Source of the DNA: Triticum aestivum | Taxonomy: Eukaryota > Streptophyta > Magnoliopsida > Poales > Poaceae | DNA length: 64,000 bases | Reading direction: 5' to 3' | NCBI RefSeq assembly: GCF_018294505.1 | Contig: NC_057809.1 | Span: 417,807,485 to 417,871,484 of the forward strand | Shown here: piece by piece, positions 11,130 to 21,192 of the stretch | How the letters are laid out: every line of letters starts with the position of its first letter | Position numbering within the stretch: the first letter of the stretch is position 1 | The notes under the pieces: model-generated | Told to the model about the DNA's origin: nothing | Databases searched by the model: none | Seen by the model: the letters and a program-made list of their open reading frames with translations, nothing else | Translations under genes and position numbers: made by a program

Positions 11130-13519
11130 TGTCAGGACCCCGACTCGATGACACATCGATCTAGCCTGTAACACCTCATATCACTTTGCGGCCTCACGCA
11201 CGGTATCCCCACGGGTGTCGCCTTACCTTTGCCCGGGACCGTTTGCGCCTTTTGGCTCACGTATATGATAGTGTCGCTAGCATCCATATGTTAAGGAGCC
11301 CGGGCTGACATGACTAGTTGTAAACCCAAAGTGGCACAGACTTACAGGGACAGGCATCCATGACCCAGCAACGAACGTGCCGGTCATCAGCAAGTGGGTC
11401 CGGGCTGTAGCACTGGGCTAGCAGGACTCCGGTAAACCGGGCTGTAGCGGGCTAACAGGACTCCGGTACTCAATGCGTGACATTTCCCCGAAGGGACAGA
11501 CACAGGAACGAAGAAGGACACATGCCGGCCAGCCTAAGTGTTCCAGAGCAGTAGCAAGCTACCATGGCTCAGTGGTAACACTAGGAGACATTTCCCGGTA
11601 AGAGAGGCTACTAAGGATAAACAACTAGATAGTCAGATCCCACACATACCAAGCATTTCAATCATACACACAATATGCTCGATATGTGCAAATACAACAA
11701 GGCATCACAACATGACTCTAAGACACAAGTACTTTATTTAAGGCTCAGAGAGCCATACATAACATACACAAAGGTACGGGTCACACGACCCAGCATTCAA
11801 GTCATACAGTCATACAAACCAGCAGCAGAAGTAACTTGTCTGAGTACAGACAACTAGAAAAATAAAAGAGGCTTGGAAAGCCTAGCTATACTACGTGGTC
11901 CTTCACAAGCTCAGGATCACCACCTGGGTCTTAGCCTACTCATTGATGTCAACGTCTACGTAGAACCCATCAGAAGGGGTTGCAGCGTCTTCTGTAAAAA
12001 TGTAAATTATAGCAACATGAGTACAAAGGTACTCAGCAAGACTTACATCAGATCCTACATACATGCATATTATCAAGAAGGGTTGGTGGAGTTATTGCAG
12101 CAAGCCAGCTTTGACTCTTGGCTAGGCTAACCTACGAGACTCCAACTTGAAATGGTTTTGCGCACACGAGTCCACTACTCACCACTTCAATACACTACCG
12201 AGGATCCACCTCTGTATTCCTGCGGAAGAGCCATCCTCGGCACTCACACTTATCTTGAGGCTTTTAGTAGATTCCGTTTACTTGTCTATGAACTGTATAG
12301 GCAACCAAGTAGTCCTTTACCGCGGACGCGGCTATTCGAATAGATCATGATAACCCTGCAGGGGTGTACTTCTTCATACATGTTTCCACCACTTAGCGTC
12401 TGCACACGACATGTGCTCGGCAGACTTCAAGCGAAAGCCGACGTGGGTGTAGACCACGACCTACCTAAACACCTAAGCCTCTAGTCCAGGTTTATCGCCT
12501 ATCCAGGTTCCATCCGCAGGGAGTCCGGCCGAGGTTTCCCATACGGCCCCGAACGATGTGAACAGGGTTCCCGAGATACCTAACGGGTATTCGGTACACC
12601 CGGCCACGTACCTACCGCATCACAGCCCACCCCTACGGTCAGCGCTGTCCACGGCCTCCAGTAGGCTACAAACACCAGAAACTACTTGCAACTTCTGGAC
12701 AGAGAGCTAGGGTGAATAAGAAGTAGAGCGGGGTCATATTTCAGGACCCAATGCATGGTAGTAGCTGTGTCTTAAATCACACATACAGATCTTAGTGCTT
12801 AAGGTCGGCTTCAATGAAACAACCCACCATGTACTCCTACATGGCCTCTCATCGATACCTTTACCAAATCGTGTTCACCACACCACTCTCATTACCGACA
12901 TAATCATTTCACTCTAGCCCATCACCCAGATGAATCAGACCTGACACGACTCTAAGCATAGCAGGCATAGCAAGGTAGGAACAACACATACATATGGCTC
13001 AATCAACTCCTACACATGCTAGTGGGTTTCATCTAGTTACTATGGCAATGACAGGTCATGCAGAGGAAATGGGTTCAACTACCGTAGCACACAGCAGTTT
13101 GAAACGCATTGTCTTAATGCAGTAAAAGAGAGCAGGAGCAAGAACATGGGATTGTATCGATATGATCAAATGGTTGGTTGCTTGCCTGATGGTTCGATGC
13201 ACTGATACGGTTCTTCGTTAGGGTAATCACGATACTCCTCGGAGGCAGAACCTGCCGCAAAGAACACCGATACACAACCATCACCAAACAACGTGCAACA
13301 ATATGATGCATGCATGAAACATAGCAATATGAGTGTGTTGGGCTAATGCAACTAAGACCAGAAGGGTTTGAACCAATTTGAATCAAAGATTCAAATTTCA
13401 AACTCAAACATGGTCATTTAAAGTGTTTTTCCTTGTTCTGCATTAAACATCAGGTTAACTTGTTTAATCATGCATGAAAATAGTACAGATGGATAGATTG
13501 GATTTTTATGATCATTTTT

Positions 13520-13528
13520 CATATATAA
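13520..13528 (-). promoter_or_regulatory. TATA-like sequence in element C LTR
   Basis: CATATATAA on + reads TTATATATG on -, the element strand. It lies about 110 bp downstream, in element sense, of the TGACGTCA pair. The same bases are kept in the other LTR near 23583-23591. No start site was seen, so this is inferred. Confidence 0.45.
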
Positions 13529-13630
13529 TTTGTCTGATTTGGAGTTACAGAATAAAAGTTATGAATTTTTGAAGTTTAAACTATATTCTAGAATTTCCTA
13601 TATTAGATTAATTCCAGAAAATCAATTATT

Positions 13631-13658
13631 ACGTCAGCCTGACGTCAGTGTGACGTCA
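13631..13658 (-). promoter_or_regulatory. Cluster of bZIP-type TGACGTCA motifs in element C LTR
   Basis: Two perfect TGACGTCA palindromes (13640-13647 and 13651-13658), 11 bp apart, follow a half site ACGTCAG (13631-13637). The other LTR keeps all three (palindromes at 23703-23710 and 23714-23721). TGACG tandem sites are known binding sites for TGA/as-1 bZIP factors in plants. Their use here is inferred. Confidence 0.55.
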
Positions 13659-13799
13659 GCAGGTCAACGGAACATGTCCGGGTCAAACCTGACAGTGGGT
13701 CCCGCGTGTCAGGGTGATTAATTTAATTAAAGTTTAAATAAAACTAAACCTGTTTAATTAGCAGGGTTGGGCCCCACCTGTCATTGACTCAGGGGAGTC

Positions 13800-14728
13800 A
13801 ACCAGGGCCCACCCGTGGTCAAACCCGGGTCGGCTGCACCGGCGTTTAGCCGCCGGCGAGCCCGACGCGGCGGCGGAAGTGGTTTTGGCTGTTTCGGCCA
13901 CCAAATGGGTCGCGGAGACCACCGGAGTGGAGCTGAGGACGAGCCGCAGCTCTTGGTGGAGTCCGTTGGGGTCGGGGTTGCCGGAGTTGGCGCCGACGAT
14001 GACTTTGGCGGCCACCGGGGTTCGGCCGAAGACGAACTTGACGCTAGAGGGGTCGGTGAGGCGCGGGGAGTAGCTAGCTAGGTGCTACATGACACGGTGA
14101 GCATGATGGACACCGTGGAGTGGTCGGAGGGTGACCGGGAGCACGTCGGCGACGAGCTCCATGGCGGTGGTTGCGGTTGAGCTCCGGGAGGTTGCTACAC
14201 AGCTCGGGAGCAAGAAAAGGAGCGGGGGAAGGTGGCTAAGCTCCCAGTGAGTGCGACGAAGCCCTTGGTGCGGCCGGGGATGGACCGGAGCGACGGCGGT
14301 GTTGAAGGGGATCTCCGGCGACGGCGGTTCGGGCGAGGTCGTCACGGTGGACTCGGGCGTTGTGAGTGCTCGGGGCTCGGCTTGCTCGATGGAGTGGACA
14401 GCGGCGGAGCTCCTGGACACGATGAGAGGACGCACGGGCGGCGGGGAGCACGGCTACGACGAAGGCATGGCGATGGTGGCGTCGGTCATGGCAGGGGAGC
14501 ACGAGGGGGAGGAGCTGGAGAAGAGAGCGGGTGTCTGGGGGGTTCGGGGGAGCGAGGGAGGCCGATCCACGACGTCACCGGGCGAGGGGAGCGGCAAGGC
14601 GGCGAGCAGGTGCGTGGCGCGCGCTGCGGTCGCCGTCGGGCACCTGCCTGCCTGCCTGGCCGGCAAGCAGCTCGCTGGAGCGGCGCTGGGCTGGGCCGGC
14701 AGGTGGGCCGGGAGCAGGCGTCAGGTAA
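13800..14728 (+). other. GC-rich block in element C LTR with long open frames and a splice-donor match on +
   Basis: This block is GC-rich and open in more than one frame on both strands (for example 14232-14789 on + and 14085-14435 on -), as expected from base composition. At 14726 the + strand reads GGCGTCAG then GTAAGTTTT, a strong splice-donor match, followed by a sharp change to AT-rich sequence. That strand is antisense to the element. No known domain was recognised. It may be a captured exon or chance. Confidence 0.35.
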
Positions 14729-15159
14729 GTTTTTCCATTTTCTTTCTGTTTTCTGTTTTTTTAATACTTCTGCAACTTTGTTGAATTAAATAAAATACTT
14801 AGGCAACTCCTAAAATCACCAAACTACTCCTGGTCCATAGTTGGATTATTTCCAACATGAAACATTTTAGTTTGGAGATATTTGAGCATTTAAATATTTT
14901 ACATAATTTTAAATGCCCAAATTCAATTATTTATGATTTAATTCAAAAACCCTAAGATGGCCTAGGAAAATGTGCATCACTTTTGGCAGAGGTTCTGAAC
15001 CAAGACAAAAATGATGGGCATTTTAGAAGGGCATTTCAGGTTCATTGAAAAAGTTTTTAGTAAACCCTAATTGGTTTGAGAGGGGGCTGGGGGTTCTGTC
15101 ATCCCCATTTCAGGTTTCTGATGAAAGAATAAACATGATGCAACACTCTAATGCATGAA

Positions 15160-18100
15160 CTAGCTAGGGTGTGACAACTCACCCCCACTCAAAAGAATCT
15201 CGTCCCGAGATTTGGGTTCCTCCGGAAAGAAGGCAGGATACTCAAGTCGAAGACGATCCTCCCTTTCCCAAGTTGCTTCATCCTCAGAATGGTGCGACCA
15301 TTGTACTTTGAGAAACTTGATATTATGACGTCGAGTGGTACGCTCGGCCTGATCGAGGATACGAATGGGGTACTCTCGATATGTAAGATTATCTTGGAGA
15401 TCAAGCGTTTCGTGGTCCACTCCACGGATAGGATCCGAGAAGCAACGCCTGAGTTGAGAAACGTGGAAGATATCGTGGACTCTGGAGAGATGCGGAGGTA
15501 GTTCCAACTGGTAGGCAACTTCTCCTCGTTTAGCGAGAATGCGAAAAGGTCCAATGTAACGAGGAGCCAATTTGCCTTTGATACCGAAACGATAGGTTCC
15601 CTTCAGAGGAGTAACCCGAAGGTAAGCTTTCTCGTCAACCTCGAAAGTCATAGCCTTATGTTTTCGGTCATATTGACTCTTCTGACGAGATTGGGCTGTT
15701 TTCAACTTTTCACGAACGATGCGAACTTGCTCTTCTGCTTCCTGAATCATATCCGGGCCAAAGAATTGTCTTTCCCCGGTCTTTGACCAGTTAAGGGGTG
15801 TTCGACACCGTCGTCCATAGAGGACTTCAAAAGGGGCTTTACCCAAGCTAGACTGATAGCTGTTGTTGTAAGCGAATTCGGCAAATGGAAGGCACTTCTC
15901 CCAATCCATTCCGAATGAGATAACAGAGGCTCGAAGCATGTCTTCTAGGATCTGGTTGACGCGTTCCACTTGACCACTCGACTGAGGGTGGAAAGCGGTG
16001 CTAAAGGAGAGACGGGTTCCCATAGCATTTTGGAAACTTTCCCAAAATCGAGAGGTGAAAAGACTTCCTCGATCCGAGTTAATTTCCAAAGGAACACCAT
16101 GGAGAGACACTATCCGGGAGATGTATAAGTCTGCCAATTGACTAGCGGTTATACTCTCACGAACAGGTAGGAAATGGGCTACTTTGGAAAGACGATCGAC
16201 AACGACGAAGATAGCATTATTCCCTCTCTTGGTCCTGGGAAAACCGGTAATGAAATCCATACCAATTTTATCCCATTTCCATTCAGGAATAGCTAAGGGT
16301 TGAAGGGTGCCAGCAGGCCGTTGATGCTCTGCTTTTACACGACGACAGACGTCGCAATTAGCAATATACTGAGCAATTTCTCTCTTCATCCTAGTCCACC
16401 AGAACCTCTGGCGTAGGTCCTGATACATCTTGGTACTACCGGGATGAATGGTGAGAGGAGATTCATGAGCTTCCTTAAGGATCAACTGCCGTAGGTGCTG
16501 GTTCTTGGGAACCACTAAACGGTTCTCAAAGTACACAACACCATGATCATTTGTGGAGAAACAACTAGCACCTCCGCTAGCAATGTTCTCCTTGATTTTA
16601 GATATTCCCCTATCTCGCTTTTGGGCAGCGATGATTTGATCCGTAAGAGTAGGTTTCGCTACCAAGGTGGAAAGAAATCCTTGAGGAACAATGTGAAGGT
16701 TAAGCTTCCGAAATTCCTCATGGAGAAGCGGTTGACTTTGTTGTAACATCAGGTTGTTACAATAAGATTTACGACTTAGCGCATCAGCCATGACATTTGC
16801 TTTCCCTGGGGTGTAAGTTATTCCTAAGTCGAAATATGTGATCAACTCGACCCAATGTCTTTGCCTGAGATTCAAATCCGGTTGGGTGAAGATGTACTTC
16901 AGACTTTGGTGATCAGTGAATATTTCGTAACGATTACCAAGAAGGTAATGTCGCCAGGTTTTAAGTGCATAGACTACGGCTGCAAGCTCTAGATCATGAG
17001 TAGGATAATTCTCCTCATGTGGGTGCAATTGCCGTGAGGCGTAAGCAATTACGTGTCGATCTTGCATGAGAATACAGCCTAGTCCTTGTCGCGAGGCGTC
17101 GCAGTAGATAACAAAGTCCTTAGAGAAGTCTGGCGGTACCAGTACGGGAGCAGAAGTCGGGCGTCTTTTCAGTTCCTGAAAGTTGTGCTCACATTGTGGA
17201 GTCCATTCGAACTTCTTATCTTTCTTGAGGAGTTCGGTTAGAGGTTTAGCAACTTTGGAGAAGTTTTCGACAAAGCGACGGCAATAGCTCGCTAAGCCTA
17301 GAAAACTCCGAACTTGCTTGACCGATTCAGGTGGAGTCCAATTAAGGACGGCTTGAACCCGTTCAGGGTTAACAGCAATACCTTTACCAGATATTACATG
17401 ACCCAGATAGGTCACTTCCGACAACCAGAATTCACATTTAGAAAATTTGGCATAAAGGCGATGCTCTCGAAGTTTCTTCAACACTAGCCTTAGATGTTCG
17501 GCATGTTCCTCCTCGTTCTTGGAGTAGATGAGTATATCATCGAGGTAACCCACGACGAATTTATCCAAATACTCCATGAAGATTGAGTTCATTAACTGAG
17601 AAAAGGTGGCTGGAGCGTTGGTTAAACCGAAGGACATGACGGTGTACTCGTATTGGCCATAACGAGTAACAAAGGCCGTTTTAGGAATGTCCCCGTTCCT
17701 GATTTTGATTTGATGGTAGCCCAACCTCAAATCCATCTTGGAAAAGACTGAGGATCCAGCGAGCTGATCATACAGGTCGTTGATCCTGGGGAGCGGATAT
17801 TTGTTCTTGATTGTGACCAAATTGACAGGTCGATAATCTACAACCATCTGGTCCGTACCATCCTTCTTCTTGACGAATAGGACGGGGCAAGCCCACAGAG
17901 ATGAACTAGGTCGGATGAAACCCTTTTTCAAGGACTCATCGAGTTGTTTCTTAAGCTCGGCTAGTTCTAGTGGTGCCATCTTATAGGGTCTTCTAGCAAT
18001 CGGAACGGTTCCTGGAATGAGGTCTATTACGAACTCAACATCCCTGTCAGGTGGAACACCTGGCAATTCCTCTGGGAAGACATCCGGAAAGTCACGGACT

Positions 18101-19635
18101 ATCGGAACGTCCTCAAGGTCTGGCAAAGGGCTGGCGTTAAGAGAATATAATTGTCGCTCGGCTAACCGGGTCAAGACATTGACTATCTTCCCCGAAGGAT
18201 GAGTGAGTTGAACAGTCCTAGAGAAGCAATCAATTTTGGCATGATGAGCTGACATCCAGTCCATACCCAAAATGATATTAATATCTGAAAATTTGAGAGC
18301 TATCAAAGATGCAAGGAAAACAAGTCTGTCGACTTGGATTTCATTTCCATAACTTACCCTGGAGGTCTGCCATCTAGAACCGGGAGTAGTAATTTCCATA
18401 GTGGATGGCATGTCACAGAATGCGGTGTTATGCAAACGAGCATAGTTCTCGGATATAAATGAATGAGAGGCTCCTGTATCGAAAAGAACAGATGTCGGGT
18501 GGCAATTAACAAGGAGCGTACTGAGAACGACGTTGGGATCCTCTTGAGCTTCTTCGGCAGAGATACAGTTGACATGGCCACGTGTAACGGTGGCCGGCTT
18601 GGCGTGGAACACTTTCCCTGTCGGCTTGCCACGGCCAACAGCTTTAGCAGATTGGTTGGGGTTGGTCTGGGGACACTCACGCATATAGTGGCCAGATTCC
18701 CCACACTTGAAACAAGTCACGGAACTGGTGCGTGGAGGAGCACTGTTGGTTGGACCCCCATAGGGCTTGGCTGGTGCAGACTGTTGAATGGGGCGAGGCG
18801 CCTAGAAGGATGGCCTCGGTGTGAACCTAGGTGGCAGGGCAGTGTTGGGCACCCACACGCGGCGCTTCTAAGGACCAGCACCGGATGAGGAACCCATGTC
18901 ACGGCCATGCTTGCGTGTTGCATCATAATCAGTCTGACCAGTCTCAGCATTGATGGCCTTGTTAACAAGTTTCTGAAAAGATGTGCACTCATGCAGACGG
19001 AGGTCGCGGCGAAGCTCAGGACTAAGTCCCTTACGGAACCTTGCTTGCTTCTTGGCATCAGTAGAAACTTCCTCAGTTGCATATCATGCGAGGTTACCGA
19101 ATTCCCTGCTGTAAACATCCACAGAGAGTCGGCCCTGAGTGAAACTGCAAAATTCCTCACGTTTACGGTCCATGAGACCCTCCGGAATGTGATGTTCACG
19201 GAAAGCCTCGCTGAATTCAGCCCAAGTAGTGACATGGCCCGCTGGGCGCATAGCTCCATAATTCTCCCACCATAGACTGGCGGGGCCTTCAAGATGATAT
19301 GCAGCAAAGGTGACCTTGTCAGCCTCAGCTACTAGCGCGGAATGCAGCTTGTGAGAGATACTGCGAAGCCAGTCATCAGCGTCGAGAGGCTCGACGGAGT
19401 GGTGGAACGTGGGTGGATGTAACTTGATGAAATCACTGAGTGACACCACGTTAGTCCTCTGATGGTGTGCTGTGTTCTGTTCAATACGCTCCAATAAACG
19501 GTTGGTCTCCCGCTTGTTTCTTTCGGCTTCCATCATAACCTCGGCTAGGGAAGGAGGATGAGGCAGATTTGCATTCCTGACTTCACTGCCTTCGGCCTGC
19601 TCTTGAGGAGCAGGGTTAGTGCGCGTGTTGACCAT
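15160..19635 (-). pseudogene. Element C gag-pol polyprotein (chromovirus), three in-frame stops
   Basis: One frame of about 1,490 codons runs from ATG 19635 (MVNTRTNPAPQ) to TAG 15160. Gag: DADDWLRSISHKLH, WWENYGAM, FSEAFREHHIPEGL, then the zinc knuckle [14 protein letters not shown]. Protease: [34 protein letters not shown], catalytic Y-L-D-D at 17536-17547. RNase [24 protein letters not shown]. Integrase: zinc finger, [35 protein letters not shown]. The integrase Asp box reads SDRG as in chromoviruses. The C-terminus is a chromodomain ([33 protein letters not shown]). Stops at 19084-19086 (TGA), 18868-18870 (TAG) and 18802-18804 (TAG) are all in gag; pol is fully open. The nearest start before the 1,186-codon pol part is 18720. 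Confidence 0.92.
15177..15190 (-). other. Polypurine tract of element C
   Basis: The - strand reads GAGTGGGGGTGAGT directly before the 3' LTR, the usual place and composition for the plus-strand DNA primer. Confidence 0.75.
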
Positions 19636-19977
19636 CCTAGGTAAACAAGACAATGATTTAGTCAGAATGATAAAATTCCGACATAGGGTACAGAAGGTAA
19701 GGAATAACTCGGAATGCAAGATGATCATCCGTATGACATGGTAGATACAGAAACTGCTTCTTTATTCCATCGTCATACACACCATACAGGGTTTAGTACA
19801 AGACCAAACAAGGTACTATTACGGTGAAAAGAGGATTACATCTCATCGGAGGCATTCCCAGCTCCTATACATTATTTTTCTACACCTCCGGAAGGCGATA
19901 CAGCTAGGTCATATCCCACGAGTCACGCAGGACGATAGACGACACAACTAACATGAACTAGTGATACTACCACTAAC
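19636..19977. other. Element C spacer between extra ORF and gag
   Basis: No coding region was recognised. On - the sequence just before the gag ATG (TTGTTTACCTAG then GATGG) resembles a splice acceptor, which would allow gag to be made from a spliced leader. Inference only. Confidence 0.5.
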
Positions 19978-20751
19978 TCAGACCGATCCGTAGTAGTCCT
20001 CGTAGAAGTCACCTCCATAGCCTGGAAGCTCAACATGATCATCCGGAAACAGACGATCTCGCGGAGCTTGTGGACCATAGGGGCTAGGATGAGGTCTTGG
20101 ACAAACAGACGGTGGCCTGCAGGGACCGCGAGGTGGGGTGATGCCTCCTACATCACGCCAACCCATCACGTCTGGCAGAGCAGATCTCACAGGATAGAGA
20201 TCGCGCATATCCAAATATCCAGCTTGCACCGCCGGTGCAAACCGAGTCAATGTGGCCCAGTGGTCAGCACGGGTATTGAAGAGCTCTAACCTCAAGGCCC
20301 GATTTTCACGGTCCTTATCCTCGAGCATCTCAGCAGTAGTGCGAGTCCGTGAATCCTCCTGAGTGGAGTCAGCATAGATAGCCTGGAGATACCCTTGTGC
20401 TCCCGGAAGTGATCCTGGCATATACCGGAAATCAGAGTCCCAAAATAGGCCAGACCTGACTCGCATGATGGTCATCATAGAGTAGGCGGCGTCCTGCACA
20501 GCCATCTCAATAGTAACCCCGAGTTCATAGGAGCAGTGAAGGGGCTCGGTGGACCCAGGATAAGATGGAAATATCCTGACAGTGCAGAGATACTGGCTTT
20601 GATTAAAGTCTCGGAATTGCTCTTCGACCGTGTACTCGGGATACCAACGGTATCCAGCCTCAGTCGTTACCCTGACCAACATGGCAGTATGGCCGGGTAC
20701 ATCTAGGCATCGAGTCAGGCGAACCACTTGATTGAGGTCGCGAGTGGCCAT
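19978..20751 (-). CDS. Element C extra ORF between 5' LTR and gag, unknown function
   Basis: A 257-residue open frame from ATG 20751 (MATRDLNQVVRL) to TGA 19978. The frame is open further up to 20868, but 20751 is preferred because the sequence before it (GTGCTTTCAG then ATGG) looks like a splice acceptor. No retroviral domain is seen. Features include GYRWYPEYTVEEQFRDFNQ, CTVRIFPSYPGSTEPLHC, a helical middle (TTAEMLEDKDRENRALRLEL) and a Pro/Arg-rich acidic end (HVELPGYGGDFYEDYYG). It lies on the same strand as gag-pol and has no stops, although gag has three. It could be a transduced host gene fragment or an accessory protein. I do not recognise a named family. Confidence 0.65.
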   Translation of the reverse strand: MATRDLNQVVRLTRCLDVPGHTAMLVRVTTEAGYRWYPEYTVEEQFRDFNQSQYLCTVRIFPSYPGSTEPLHCSYELGVTIEMAVQDAAYSMMTIMRVRSGLFWDSDFRYMPGSLPGAQGYLQAIYADSTQEDSRTRTTAEMLEDKDRENRALRLELFNTRADHWATLTRFAPAVQAGYLDMRDLYPVRSALPDVMGWRDVGGITPPRGPCRPPSVCPRPHPSPYGPQAPRDRLFPDDHVELPGYGGDFYEDYYGSV

Positions 20752-21176
20752 CTGAAAGCACAACCATAATGCAAAGGCATTAGAATTTCTAGCAAAATTT
20801 CGGCAGCATAACAGCTGTAAATGCTCAAGAAGGATTTTGAGACATTTGACAAAGGATTTCATACACACTCAACATCATCATATCAAAGTTCTGAGTCCAT
20901 CCTAATAACATAATGTGGTAGTAGAACTGAACTAGGCTTGTATCCATCAACCCTATAAGGTACTATTGATTAGTAACACGTGAACCTGACAGAGAGAATA
21001 GATCCTAATTCCTTAACCCCCGGTGGAAGAATAGACTGACTCAGATCAGAATGTCATAAGATAAAGGAGTAAAAAGAGCCTTACGTTCCACCCACAAACA
21101 ATTCCCCTACATATAACTAAAGAATTTCTAGACTCAACATCGACCAGTTTGGCTTGGAGAACCTACAGGCAGTCCG
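20752..21176. other. Element C leader between primer site and extra ORF
   Basis: 425 bp without a supported gene. It would be the 5' leader of the element RNA (minus strand). Confidence 0.6.
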
Positions 21177-21188
21177 GCTCTGATGCCA
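21177..21188 (-). other. Primer-binding site of element C (Met-type)
   Basis: The - strand reads TGGCATCAGAGC, four bases after the 5' LTR end. It differs by one base from TGGTATCAGAGC, the site complementary to plant initiator tRNA-Met, and is common in Tekay-type elements. Confidence 0.8.
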
Positions 21189-21192
21189 ACGC

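Larger units (their letters stand above)
11130..15176 (-). repeat. Element C 3' LTR (left copy, 4047 bp)
   Basis: In + orientation it starts TGTCAGGACCCCGAC and ends GGTGTGACA. It is complete and matches 21193-25564. In element orientation the promoter half is the right part. It contains a GC-rich block (about 13800-14720), a TGACGTCA cluster (13631-13658), and a TATA-like sequence (13520-13528). The last 17 bp of the gag-pol frame overlap its right end. Confidence 0.93.

Noticed and set aside
10734..11171. Plus-strand ORF opposite the antisense gene of B
   Set aside because: Shadow of the coding - strand; no domain.
14232..14789. Long + strand ORFs in both LTRs of C (185 codons) as a protein gene
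   Set aside because: Arg/Gly-rich translation, open in several frames on both strands because of GC content, no domain, and it runs past a splice-donor match. Reported only as a GC-rich block.
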